Source of the DNA: Paracoccus aurantiacus
GTDB taxonomy: Bacteria; Pseudomonadota; Alphaproteobacteria; Rhodobacterales; Rhodobacteraceae
Length of the DNA: 64,000 nucleotides
NCBI RefSeq assembly: GCF_007993065.1
Contig: NZ_VOPL01000009.1
Location: forward strand, 51,575-115,574
Direction: 5' to 3'
The position numbers and the translations under genes were made by a program. Every line of letters starts with the position of its first letter. Position 1 is the first letter of the stretch. The notes beneath the pieces are model-generated. The model was not told the origin of the DNA. It saw nothing but the letters and a program-made list of their open reading frames with translations, and made no database searches. This document shows positions 27,762-35,962 of the stretch, piece after piece.

Positions 27762-29072
27762 TTGCGCAACCGAGAGAAACTCACCGAAAAGCTGGTCCGC
27801 GCGGCCGAGACGAGACCCAAGGCCTGGCAGGTCTTCGACACCGACGTGCTGGGCCTGTCGATCTGCATCTATACCTCGGGCAGCCGATCCTTCATGTTCG
27901 ACTATCGCACCGCCGGTCGGCAGCGCCGCTTCACCATCGGGCGCTGGCCGGAATGGTCTGTCACCGCCGCCCGCGACCGCGCCAAGGTGCTGCGGCGCGA
28001 GGTCGACAGCGGCATCGACCCGATGGCCGAGCGCGAAGATGCCCGCGAAGCGCCGCGTTTCCCCGATCTGGTCGAACGCTACCTGCGCGAGCATGCCGCT
28101 CATCTGGCTCCCCGCAACGCCGCGGATCAGGAATCCATGCTGCGCAAACTGATCGAGCCGCACTGGAAGCACCGGCTGGTCACCGAGATCGAGGCGGCGG
28201 ATGTCGAGCGGGTCCTCAACCTGATCGCGCAGGGCCGCTCCCGCCCGGCCAAGAAGACGCCGAAGACCAAGCGCCGCGAGCCGTTGAAGCCGCCTAAGCC
28301 CACCCCGATCCGGGCGAACCGCGCCGGCGAGATGCTGCGCAAGGTCTTCAACCTCGCCATCGCGTGGAAGATGCGGTCCGACAATCCCGCACTGGGCTTC
28401 CGCCGCCGCATGGAGGTCGAGCGCGAACGGTTCCTGTCCATGGACGAGATCGCTCGCCTCGGCGATGCCCTGACGGCAGCCGAGGACCAGCGCGCCGCGG
28501 CCGTGGTGCGGATGTGCATGCTGACTGGCGCCCGGCTGGGCGAGGTCCGCACCTGCCGCTTCGAGCATTTCGATCTGGAACGCGCCATCTGGACCAAGCC
28601 CGCCGCCAACACCAAGCAGCGCCGCGTGCACCGCGTGCCGGTGTCGCTGGACACCGTGGCGCTGGTCCGCACGCGCATCGACGCGGTCCCACCCGGCTGC
28701 GACTGGCTGTTCCCCGGTGATGTCGAGGACAAGGACCAGCCGGTGCAGGAAATCCGTCGCTTCTGGATCGACATCCAGCAGCAGGCCGAAATTCCCGGTG
28801 TCCGCATCCACGACCTGCGCCACACATTCGCCTCGCTGCTGGTCAGCGGCGGCGCCTCGTTGGAGATGATCGGCAAGCTGCTGGGCCATTCGCAGTCCCG
28901 CACCACGCAGCGCTACGCCCACCTGATGGATTCGCCCCTGCGTGCCGGTGTCGACGCCGTGGCCGACATGATTCGCATCCGGCCGCGGCTGGTGCATTCG
29001 GCGCCAACAGCGGCCGCGAACGGGACGGACGCAGCTAAGCCGCGTCGCGTATCCGCTGCCAGATTGGGTTGA
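27762..29072 (+). CDS. int: Prophage tyrosine integrase
   Basis: This site-specific recombinase of about 436 residues has a DUF4102-like N-terminal arm-binding domain, a core-binding domain and a catalytic domain. The active-site residues are visible: R in LTGARLGEVR, HxxR in HDLRHTF, H in LLGHSQSRT and the nucleophile Y in QRYAHLMD. I chose TTG 27762 (LRNREKLTEKL) because GGGAGA lies 7 bases upstream; a GTG at 27732 would add 10 residues. Its 3' end overlaps the convergent 197-residue gene by 38 bases. The attachment site is not identified; the tRNA-fMet at 63.8 kb is one candidate. Confidence 0.93.
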   Translation: MRNREKLTEKLVRAAETRPKAWQVFDTDVLGLSICIYTSGSRSFMFDYRTAGRQRRFTIGRWPEWSVTAARDRAKVLRREVDSGIDPMAEREDAREAPRFPDLVERYLREHAAHLAPRNAADQESMLRKLIEPHWKHRLVTEIEAADVERVLNLIAQGRSRPAKKTPKTKRREPLKPPKPTPIRANRAGEMLRKVFNLAIAWKMRSDNPALGFRRRMEVERERFLSMDEIARLGDALTAAEDQRAAAVVRMCMLTGARLGEVRTCRFEHFDLERAIWTKPAANTKQRRVHRVPVSLDTVALVRTRIDAVPPGCDWLFPGDVEDKDQPVQEIRRFWIDIQQQAEIPGVRIHDLRHTFASLLVSGGASLEMIGKLLGHSQSRTTQRYAHLMDSPLRAGVDAVADMIRIRPRLVHSAPTAAANGTDAAKPRRVSAARLG

Positions 29073-29628
29073 GCCGCTTGCGGATGGTGCTTTCATCCGG
29101 CGCCTCGCCCTTCGGGCTGTGTCCAATGAACCAGTCCTGTATGACGCCGATCAGCTCCGCCTGATTGGCCGGCAGGCCGTAGTCGCGGGCGTGGATCAGC
29201 ATCGCCGCCATGCAGCCATCCCAGTCATATCTGCCTGAACCGACGCTGCTGTTTCCACGTGCCGACCCGACATATCGTCCTTCGAACGCGACAACGTCAT
29301 CAGCCGCGATGAGAAGATCGAGCTGACCGATCATCACGCCCTTATCGCCTTCCACCGCAACCGTCCATTCCGGCTCGCCAGGATAGCGCATCCTCATGAT
29401 GCGGACCTTGCCGGATGACCGATCAAAGCGGCGCAGCAACAGATGAATGTCGCTCGGTGCGACCTCGACCGCATCACTGAATACCCGCCCTCCGATAGTA
29501 CAGGGAGGGATCAGCACAAGAATATGCAGGTGTCCCGCCACCGCCCAGTCAATGATGTCCGCCACGTCGCACTCCCAACGGGTGGCGATTTCGAAGGGCG
29601 AATAAAAGGGCCGGGGTGGCAAAGGCAT
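29035..29628 (-). CDS. Conserved hypothetical protein linked to the integrase
   Basis: A 197-residue protein with GAGGAGA upstream of its ATG. The N-terminus (SPFEIATRWECDVADIIDWAVAGHL) resembles a helix-turn-helix/excisionase-like DNA-binding segment. The C-terminus (YGLPANQAELIGVIQDWF, then DESTIRKRLNPIW) resembles the C-terminal part of small proteins that contain a second helix-turn-helix-like stretch. A decayed copy sits beside the integrase fragment at 21.5 kb, so the gene travels with the integrase as a module. A role in controlling integration or excision is possible but is inference. Confidence 0.6.
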   Translation of the reverse strand: MPLPPRPFYSPFEIATRWECDVADIIDWAVAGHLHILVLIPPCTIGGRVFSDAVEVAPSDIHLLLRRFDRSSGKVRIMRMRYPGEPEWTVAVEGDKGVMIGQLDLLIAADDVVAFEGRYVGSARGNSSVGSGRYDWDGCMAAMLIHARDYGLPANQAELIGVIQDWFIGHSPKGEAPDESTIRKRLNPIWQRIRDAA

Positions 29629-29763
29629 GATGCAATCTCCTCATTTTCGTCATGAGGGAGAACAACCCATGTGCGTGAAACGGTCTGAAAATACTCACCT
29701 TGGGGCTGAAACCTTTGGACGCCACCGTTACACACAACGCTCGGCCAACAGTGTAGCCCCGCG

Positions 29764-30732
29764 TCAGGTCATCAGGACATCTATCAGTCGCTTGAAGCCT
29801 GCGTTGTCGTCAGCACCTTTCCAGCGGTTGATGAAACGGCAGACCACCTGCAGATTGCCTTGTTCATAGTGCGCAGCGCTGTCGATGCGATCCAGCGAAG
29901 CCAGCATCTCCGGATCCTCGTCTGGCTCGTCGAAATTCAATTTCAGCCCCGTCAGGGCACATTGCCCTTCTTGCAATTCGATCAGTTCTCGAATGTGAGC
30001 TTCAAGCGCAGTCGGGCTGCTGAACATGCAGTCCTTATTCTTAACGGTCTTTTCGATTTTCTGGCCGTTCGCATAAGCCGTCGTGTGAAACGCGGTGTTG
30101 GCCATACGCCAAATGCACTTGTCCAATCCTCCATAGATGCGGGCGCCCGTGTTCTGGTTCTTTGAAGCTTGAACTTTGGCTTTCCACACGGGGAGCGTAT
30201 GCCACCGTTCGCGCGGTTCGCCGCGGATCAGCGCCATCGCGTAAGCCGCATTTTCGGATGTCAGTTTTTGTAGCGTTGCTTCCGTTGCCAAGAAATCCTT
30301 GGCTTTCGGGTGCAAGGCATCCCAGAGCAGCGGCGCGCCCTTCTCATCAAGGTTTTTCCACGGCTCACATGGCTTGTGGCATACGACCACATGCCGGCGC
30401 GGATGAACCGGCTCAACCTTCTCATAGTATGTCGCCGGATCGTCAATGGTTCGCGTCCAAAACAATCTAGGACCTTCCTTGTGGATCCAGATGTCTCCCA
30501 CCGACTGGGTAATAATGGTCATGAGGTTATACCAGCGAGCGGCCACTGCGCGCGTCGGTTGCTTTCCCGCGACCGTCAGCCCAGCCATACGCGTCTGGAT
30601 GTAGCCCTCACGGTCTCCAGCCTTCCAAAGATCGAACGCCTCAATTTCATTAACCGTCGCGATGGTCCCGCGTTTTAGGCACTCCGGCCACTCATAGTTC
30701 TGGACGCCGAAGTTCGCGATATAGACCGACAT
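29764..30732 (-). CDS. HNH nuclease-like protein with EVE/PUA-like N-terminal region
   Basis: A 322-residue protein starting MSVYIANFGVQNYEWPECL at 30732. The first 150 residues (ATVNEIEAFDLWKAGDREGYI, then VAARWYNLMTIITQSVGDIW, WIHKEGPRLFWTRT, CHKPCEPW) resemble EVE/PUA-type domains that read modified bases. The C-terminus (GQCALTGLKLNF, then SLDRIDSAAHYEQGNLQVVC) is HNH-like, although the zinc-binding cysteine pairs are incomplete. That architecture is typical of modification-dependent restriction enzymes. It lies on the opposite strand between the integrase and the early genes, a common site for prophage defence cargo. Both domain calls are by pattern and need a profile search. Confidence 0.65.
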   Translation of the reverse strand: MSVYIANFGVQNYEWPECLKRGTIATVNEIEAFDLWKAGDREGYIQTRMAGLTVAGKQPTRAVAARWYNLMTIITQSVGDIWIHKEGPRLFWTRTIDDPATYYEKVEPVHPRRHVVVCHKPCEPWKNLDEKGAPLLWDALHPKAKDFLATEATLQKLTSENAAYAMALIRGEPRERWHTLPVWKAKVQASKNQNTGARIYGGLDKCIWRMANTAFHTTAYANGQKIEKTVKNKDCMFSSPTALEAHIRELIELQEGQCALTGLKLNFDEPDEDPEMLASLDRIDSAAHYEQGNLQVVCRFINRWKGADDNAGFKRLIDVLMT

Positions 30733-30844
30733 GCTGATACCCCATGGAAGGTTACCCCTAGCGTGATGCCAGCGAAACGGTGGGGCATCAATGGCGCAAT
30801 AGAGCGTTAGAAAACGCTGGCAGGAATTGCCCTCGCCGTTTTCA

Positions 30845-30885
30845 TTCCGGTCGGTTCCGGTCCATTCCGCGCATTCCGGTGCCCC
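30845..30885. repeat. TTCC array upstream of the excisionase-like gene
   Basis: TTCC units start at 30845, 30855, 30865 and 30874, with spacing 10, 10 and 9. They are mostly TTCCGGTC-like and end in ATTCCGGTGCCC as in the array before the integrase. The array lies in the divergent gap between the HNH gene and the HTH gene, 48 bases before the latter. It is likely an operator or recombination-protein site shared with the integrase promoter. Confidence 0.7.
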
Positions 30886-30928
30886 CGCATGCACTCGCTG
30901 ATCCCGTCTTTACCACGGGAACAGGATC

Positions 30929-31168
30929 ATGACGGAACAGACGACAGGCACGCCGGAAGGGCTGCTGGATGATTGGATGCCGCGGCAGGAGCTGGCGGGC
31001 ATCATCGGTGTCAGCAGCGACACGCTCAAGCGCTGGGAGACCCGGCGGATCGGGCCGCCCTGCATCCGCATCGGCCGCAAGGTGCTCTACCGCCGCGGCG
31101 CGGTAAAGGACTGGCTGCTGGAACAGGAGAGCCGCAAAGCCGGACCGCGTGCGAGGTCCGCGCGATGA
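30929..31168 (+). CDS. Helix-turn-helix protein (excisionase-like)
   Basis: A 79-residue protein containing an HTH_17-type winged-helix motif: MPRQELAGIIGVSSDTLKRW, then GPPCIRIGRKVLYRRGAVKDWL. This is the fold of phage excisionases and small DNA-binding regulators. ACAGGA lies upstream of the ATG. It starts a plus-strand early operon in which the next three genes overlap by ATGA. The TTCC array in front of it is shared with the integrase gene, which fits a role in excision or in control of the early genes. Confidence 0.85.
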   Translation: MTEQTTGTPEGLLDDWMPRQELAGIIGVSSDTLKRWETRRIGPPCIRIGRKVLYRRGAVKDWLLEQESRKAGPRARSAR

Positions 31169-31332
31169 GGGCGGTTATCGTGATCGTCATCTCCGCCCTC
31201 ACCGCGTTTGTCCTGCTCGCCACCCTGCCCCGCGCGGGCTTCGATTGGACAGCCGTCCTGCGCTTCGTCGCGCCCACGGCCTTCGAGACCCGGCCGATCG
31301 AGGTCCTCATCGAAGGCGGGCAGCCTGAATGA
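31165..31332 (+). CDS. Small single-helix membrane protein
   Basis: A 55-residue product whose ATG overlaps the preceding stop and whose stop overlaps the next ATG, both as ATGA, which supports real translation. Residues 1-20 (MRAVIVIVISALTAFVLLAT) form one hydrophobic helix, followed by a short polar tail. The family is not recognised. A membrane-associated phage accessory role is possible. Confidence 0.6.
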   Translation: MRAVIVIVISALTAFVLLATLPRAGFDWTAVLRFVAPTAFETRPIEVLIEGGQPE

Positions 31333-32213
31333 GCCATCAAGCAACGAACTGGGCCTTCCAGCAGCGCGGGCTGGAGGCGGCGACTTGGCGCGTGCTGGTC
31401 ATGCTCGCCGATCGGCACAACCCCGACTTCGGCTGCTTTCCCAGCCAGAACCAGATCGCCAGCGACGCCGAGATGTCGCGATCGAGCCTGAACGTCCACC
31501 TCGAGAAGCTGGAACGCGCCGGTCTGATCCGCCGTGAACGCCGCATCGACCCAGACACCCGCAAGCAGAGATCGACCCGTTACGTCCTCGCCTTCGAGGC
31601 CGAATTCGACTGCAAGCCGTGTCCGGATGCTGGACACGGGAATGAGGCTGATGACCCTATGAAATCGAGCGCCAAATCACCCGGAGCCGTGTCCAGATCC
31701 CGTGTCCAGAATCTGGACACTAACCCTGTAAGTATAGAACCTGTAATTACTACCGCGCGCGAGCTGGACACGGCTGCCGATCTTCCCGATCCACAGACCC
31801 GCTGTTTGGATGCCGGGGGACCGGGCCTGTGTCCGGCGTCGCGCGCCGCCATCACCGCCACCGCGGACGTCATCGACGGCTGGCTGAGAGACGGGTTGGA
31901 CCTCGAGGCCGACGTTCTGCCCACGATTACACGTCGCAGGGTGCAGATCCGGATCAGCCCGATCCGGACATGGGCGTACTTCACCGAGGCCGTGCACGCG
32001 GCGAAGCAGGCTAGATTGCGCAGAGAAGCCGATCCCCGCATCACCGCCCAGCATCGGTTCTATGCCGACTGGATCAACTCGGATCGGTACCTGCCACCCA
32101 ATGCCGTGACCAACACCATGGCCTGGGCGCTGCTGGGCTTCGAACTGGTAACCGCCGATCGGCTGGCCGCCCGCGGTGTGCCGGTGCCCGCAGACACGGG
32201 AGGGGCGCCATGA
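31329..32213 (+). CDS. Helix-turn-helix protein, phage replication-initiator-like
   Basis: A 294-residue protein with an N-terminal winged helix-turn-helix of the type found in phage replication or regulatory proteins: FQQRGLEAATWRVLVMLADR, then FPSQNQIASDAEMSRSSLNV, HLEKLERAGLIRRER. The C-terminal half (about residues 150-294) is helical with no signature that I can name. It is coupled by ATGA overlaps to both neighbours in the early operon. Replication initiation is a reasonable guess because no other replication gene is visible. Confidence 0.65.
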   Translation: MSHQATNWAFQQRGLEAATWRVLVMLADRHNPDFGCFPSQNQIASDAEMSRSSLNVHLEKLERAGLIRRERRIDPDTRKQRSTRYVLAFEAEFDCKPCPDAGHGNEADDPMKSSAKSPGAVSRSRVQNLDTNPVSIEPVITTARELDTAADLPDPQTRCLDAGGPGLCPASRAAITATADVIDGWLRDGLDLEADVLPTITRRRVQIRISPIRTWAYFTEAVHAAKQARLRREADPRITAQHRFYADWINSDRYLPPNAVTNTMAWALLGFELVTADRLAARGVPVPADTGGAP

Positions 32214-32785
32214 CCCGGGCCATGACACCCCGCGAGATCGAGGACCGCCTCGAGGAGGCCGCGCTGACCCTGAAGCGCCTGCCGAACCCGCCCACCTCCG
32301 GCGCCCGCGGCTATGGCCGCTCCTGGCCGGAGTATGTCCATGAGGCGAAGCACGCCTACGGCTACGAGCCGGCCCGCATGCGGGTGATCCCGAACGCCCG
32401 CGAGATCCAGCGCATGGAAGAGGTGCTAGACTGGCTGGCGCTGATCGGCGGCGACAGCGACCAGCAGGCGGCCGACAACCGGCGCATCGTCTGGATGCGG
32501 GCCGAGGGGCACCGTTGGCAGACCATCTGCCGCCATGTCGGCTGCGTCCGATCCACCGCGTGGCGGCGCTGGACCGCGAGCCTCCTGACCATTTCCAAGA
32601 CATTGAAAAAAAGCAACAATCCAGTATCAGGTGACGACGGCACAAAAACCACTCCTGCAGAACCGGGCGCGAAGCCGCGCGGCGGGGGCACAAGCGGGAC
32701 GCGTGAGGGCGCGAAAAGGTCGAACTTAGGGCGCGACATTATCGGCCGTTCCGGTGCAGTTTATCCCTACGATGGCCAGAGGTGA
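32210..32785 (+). CDS. DUF6362-like phage protein
   Basis: A 191-residue protein with the conserved core TLKRLPNPPTSGARGYGRSW, then PEYVHEAKHAYGYEPARMRV and RIVWMRAEGHRWQTICRHVG. The last part looks like a helix-turn-helix reminiscent of terminase small subunits or sigma-like proteins. I recognise this as the DUF6362 phage family. The last 50 residues are low-complexity. The start overlaps the previous stop; a second ATG at 32222 is possible. Function is unknown. Confidence 0.7.
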   Translation: MTRAMTPREIEDRLEEAALTLKRLPNPPTSGARGYGRSWPEYVHEAKHAYGYEPARMRVIPNAREIQRMEEVLDWLALIGGDSDQQAADNRRIVWMRAEGHRWQTICRHVGCVRSTAWRRWTASLLTISKTLKKSNNPVSGDDGTKTTPAEPGAKPRGGGTSGTREGAKRSNLGRDIIGRSGAVYPYDGQR

Positions 32786-32965
32786 TCGAGGCCTTAAGCG
32801 GGCCGAAATCGCCGGGCGGTCAACGGAAATCGGAGCAATATTCTTGCTTTCGACAGGATATGAGGGTCGATCCGGTCCCTCCCCCTCGGCCTCGGTTCCT
32901 CCGCGGGATCGATCCTATGCGGGGGGCAGAGGCGCGCTAAGCCTCTAGCGTCAGGAGAAAATTCT

Positions 32966-33008
32966 GGGTTCGCGCCCCGGGTTCGCACCTTTGGGTTCGC
33001 AGGTTCGC
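32966..33008 (+). repeat. GGGTTCGC direct repeats before the methyltransferase gene
   Basis: GGGTTCGC occurs at 32966-32973, 32979-32986 and 32993-33000, with a fourth partial copy GGTTCGC at 33002-33008. They lie in the 300-base non-coding stretch after the DUF6362 gene. They could be a regulator site or simple sequence duplication. The rest of that stretch (32786-32965) holds nothing that I recognise. Confidence 0.5.
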
Positions 33009-33027
33009 GGACCGCCAGATAACACCT

Positions 33028-33055
33028 CGCCGGGCGTCCCACCGCCCGGCGTTTT
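33028..33055 (+). terminator. Intrinsic terminator before the ParB/methyltransferase gene
   Basis: Perfect 9-bp arms CGCCGGGCG (33028-33036) and CGCCCGGCG (33043-33051) with a 6-base loop are followed by TTTT. This is a textbook intrinsic terminator. It ends immediately before an ATG at 33057, which argues that this ATG is not the real start. The early operon probably ends here, unless antitermination occurs. Confidence 0.8.
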
Positions 33056-33089
33056 CATGACCGCGGCGGCGGGATCGGAGGAGACGGGT

Positions 33090-34358
33090 TTGCAGATCGA
33101 GATGATGCCCGCGACGCGGCTGGTGCCCTACGCCCGCAATGCTCGTACCCATTCCGATGACCAGATCGCCCAGATCGCCGCCTCCATCGCCGAGTTCGGC
33201 TTCACCAACCCGATCCTGCTCGGCGGCGATGATGTCATCATTGCCGGTCATGGTCGCCTCATGGCTGCGCAGAAACTGGGATTGACCGAGGTCCCGGTGA
33301 TCGTCCTCGATCATCTGACCGAGGCGCAGCGCCGGGCGCTGGTCATCGCCGACAACAGGATCGCTGAGAATGCCGGCTGGGACGAGGAACTGCTGCGCCT
33401 GGAACTGGAGGGCCTGCGCGACATCGACTTCGATCTGGACATCATCGGCTTTTCCGAAGCCGAGCTGGACGAACTGCTGGGTGATCTCGAAGGCAACGAA
33501 GATGGCGCCGTCGATGGTGAGGACGAGATCCCGGAACCGCCGGTCGATCCGATCTCGCGTCCCGGCGATGTCTGGATCATGGGCAGCCACCGCCTGCTCT
33601 GCGGCGATGCGACCATCGCTACCGATGTCGAAAAGCTGCTGGCGGGCGTAAAGCCGATGCTGATGGTCACCGATCCACCCTATGGCGTGGAATACGATCC
33701 AGCGTGGCGTAACCAGTCCGGCGCCTCGGCCACCAAGCGCACCGGCAAGGTGCTGAACGACGACCGTGCCGACTGGCGCGAGGCCTGGTCGCTGTTTCCG
33801 GGCGACGTCGCCTATGTCTGGCATGGCGCGCTACACGCCACTACCGTCGCCGACAGCCTGATGGCCTGCGGCTTCAACGTCCGCTCGCAGATTATCTGGG
33901 CGAAGGACCGATTGGTGCTCAGCCGTGGTGATTACCATTGGCAGCACGAGCCGTGCTGGTACGCGGTGCGCAAGGGCGGCAAGGGCCACTGGGCCGGCGA
34001 CCGCAAGCAGACGACGCTCTGGCACATCGCGAACAAGGATCAGGATACGGAAACCACCCATGGCACGCAGAAGCCAGTCGAATGCATGCGCCGCCCGATC
34101 CTGAACAATTCCAGCGCTGGTCAGGCGATCTACGAGCCGTTCATGGGCTCCGGCACCACCCTGATCGCCGCCGAAACCACCGGCCGGGTCTGCTACGGCA
34201 TCGAACTGAACCCGGCCTATGTCGATGTGGCCGTGGCGCGCTGGCAGAACCTGACCGGGGGCGTGGCGGTGCTGGAGGGAAACGGGCGTAGGTTCAGTGA
34301 GGTTCAGAATATCAAGGCAGATAGCCGAGAAGCTGATCACGATGACTTGTTACGATGA
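33090..34358 (+). CDS. ParB-like nuclease domain / DNA methyltransferase fusion
   Basis: This phage DNA methyltransferase has a ParB/sulfiredoxin-like N-terminal domain (LVPYARNARTHSDDQIAQI, GHGRLMAAQKLG). The catalytic domain follows, with DPPYGVEYDP as motif IV before FMGSGTTLIAAE as motif I, which is the beta-class order. I chose TTG 33090 because GGAGGAG sits 6 bases upstream; the ATG at 33057 lies on the heels of a terminator. This gives 422 residues. Substrate base and recognition site are unknown. The stop overlaps the next open frame. Likely role: protecting phage DNA from restriction, or regulation. Confidence 0.88.
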   Translation: MQIEMMPATRLVPYARNARTHSDDQIAQIAASIAEFGFTNPILLGGDDVIIAGHGRLMAAQKLGLTEVPVIVLDHLTEAQRRALVIADNRIAENAGWDEELLRLELEGLRDIDFDLDIIGFSEAELDELLGDLEGNEDGAVDGEDEIPEPPVDPISRPGDVWIMGSHRLLCGDATIATDVEKLLAGVKPMLMVTDPPYGVEYDPAWRNQSGASATKRTGKVLNDDRADWREAWSLFPGDVAYVWHGALHATTVADSLMACGFNVRSQIIWAKDRLVLSRGDYHWQHEPCWYAVRKGGKGHWAGDRKQTTLWHIANKDQDTETTHGTQKPVECMRRPILNNSSAGQAIYEPFMGSGTTLIAAETTGRVCYGIELNPAYVDVAVARWQNLTGGVAVLEGNGRRFSEVQNIKADSREADHDDLLR

Positions 34359-34402
34359 CCTGCTCTCAGCATAGTTGCTCTTCGACATTTGTGGAGTGGG
34401 CA

Positions 34403-35002
34403 ATGGATCGGCAGATTTTATGGGATCAGATCAGGAGCATGGCTGGCTGGGTAGCCGATAACAGTCTGATCCTCGCTCAGGTTTTCGCCGCCCTCATTAC
34501 TGCGTTTGCCACCATCGCACTTTGGCGCGTGACACGCGTTTTAGCTGTGGAGACGGCCACATTGGCTAAAATGACGGCGCAACCGTTTGTGGTATGCTGG
34601 CTCGAGTCAAGTGCAGCAGATCCGATCGCCCTCAATCTTACATTGCGAAATACCGGAAACGCTACGGCGTTTGATATCAAAATGGAAGTGACGCCTGGAT
34701 TGCCAAAGAAGCCCGGCATAGATGGGTCACCGCCAGAAGACGGTACAAAGACTGAGTTTAAAACCTCGCTACTCCCGCCCGGGCAAATGCTAAGCATACT
34801 CGGCACGATGGGACCTCAGGTCCATGACACACAGTTTGACGCAGTTGTCAGCTGGTCGACATATCCCGGAGCCGCGGACCGGCAAACATTAAAGTATACG
34901 TTCCAAGCGAAAGATGGCTTTAGGGGCGGATTCCACTCGAAGGGTGTACATCAAATCGCACAAGAGCTGGAGAAGATCAGGAAGCAGCTGCCGAGCCGGT
35001 AA
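34403..35002 (+). CDS. Membrane-anchored hypothetical protein (prophage accessory)
   Basis: A protein of 199 residues starting at ATG 34403 with GGAG upstream; an in-frame ATG at 34355 is less likely. One transmembrane helix (about residues 22-44, LILAQVFAALITAFATIALW) is followed by a beta-rich domain of about 130 residues containing LNLTLRNTGNATAFDIKMEV, which looks Ig-like. Base composition is visibly more AT-rich than in the late genes. It stands between the methyltransferase and the terminase genes, a typical place for lysogenic-conversion cargo. Function is unknown; superinfection exclusion is conceivable. Confidence 0.6.
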   Translation: MDRQILWDQIRSMAGWVADNSLILAQVFAALITAFATIALWRVTRVLAVETATLAKMTAQPFVVCWLESSAADPIALNLTLRNTGNATAFDIKMEVTPGLPKKPGIDGSPPEDGTKTEFKTSLLPPGQMLSILGTMGPQVHDTQFDAVVSWSTYPGAADRQTLKYTFQAKDGFRGGFHSKGVHQIAQELEKIRKQLPSR

Positions 35003-35170
35003 AGCCTTTCGCACCTGCTCAGTCGCCTTGGTTATTTCATCGGAGCTGCCCATTAGCGCCGCGATTATTCGACAGTGAGTATTGTGGGCCACATGCCGGT
35101 GCGCAGGATGATCGCGACTAGCCGAACCAGTGTCGAGGCGACCGTCATTTACGCACCGATATCTGGTCAA

Positions 35171-35890
35171 TCAGTATGGAACCGGAAAGGTATCCAGCGC
35201 CTCCTGCAGCAGTTGGTCGAACTCTCCGCCCGTCATGTGTCCTCGCATTATGAAGTCCAGACGTGCAGCGTAGACAGGGTTATTCGCACCTTGGAGCCGG
35301 GTCTTTCCGGTGAAATAGGTGATGGTATCATTGTAGGTTTGCCGCCCGAAGTGGTGACAGCGGCTCAGCAGAGCCTCGCTCATGCCGTGCGCTTGCAAGT
35401 AAGTTGCTGCCTGAACGATGTCTTCCGGCGTAAACTTTTGCACCGGCAGCGCAGGCTTCTTTCGAACAGGCCCTGACCGCACCGTCACGGTGGCAGTTTC
35501 AGGAGGTTTAGAAGGATCGTCGTGTTGATTGATGATCGCCAAAGCCTGCCGGTATGCCGCTTCAGGATCGATCCCGGCCAGCCACTCATTCAGGCGGCCG
35601 GACAATCCGCGCATACGGTATTTTCCGAAATGCCGATGCAACTTGCTTTCGATAGCCGCCGGGCCGGAAGATAGGCCCAGGACGGCGAACTGGACACGTT
35701 CGGACCCGAACGTCCGACAATAGCTGAGGTACCTGCTCCGGAGGTTCTGCGCGATGCCATACTTGGAGTTTTCACTGTTCACCATGATGCACCTATCGCG
35801 ACGCTTCAGGTCATTATGATTGACAGAGATCAGTTCGTCGCCGGATAGGCGCACGAAATAAAGGCCGGGTTCGGCAGGTATCAAGTTCAT
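35171..35890 (-). CDS. GIY-YIG-like nuclease domain protein (prophage accessory)
   Basis: A 239-residue protein on the strand opposite the late genes. The N-terminal 105 residues show the GIY-YIG superfamily order: GLYFVRLS (9-16), KYGIAQNLRSRY (43-54), glutamate E81 in AAIESKLHRHF and N101/E102 in LNEWLAGI. The variant resembles T5orf172-type domains. The C-terminus (about 145-235) is helical. It may be a homing or defence nuclease, or a DNA-binding protein without cleavage. It starts 72 bases before the divergent terminase small subunit gene. Confidence 0.6.
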   Translation of the reverse strand: MNLIPAEPGLYFVRLSGDELISVNHNDLKRRDRCIMVNSENSKYGIAQNLRSRYLSYCRTFGSERVQFAVLGLSSGPAAIESKLHRHFGKYRMRGLSGRLNEWLAGIDPEAAYRQALAIINQHDDPSKPPETATVTVRSGPVRKKPALPVQKFTPEDIVQAATYLQAHGMSEALLSRCHHFGRQTYNDTITYFTGKTRLQGANNPVYAARLDFIMRGHMTGGEFDQLLQEALDTFPVPY

Positions 35891-35962
35891 TTTCGCGGTC
35901 CGGGTTCATCAGCGCACCCGCATTTTATCGGAACCGCGGCCCAACGAGAAGGATTTCTGACC

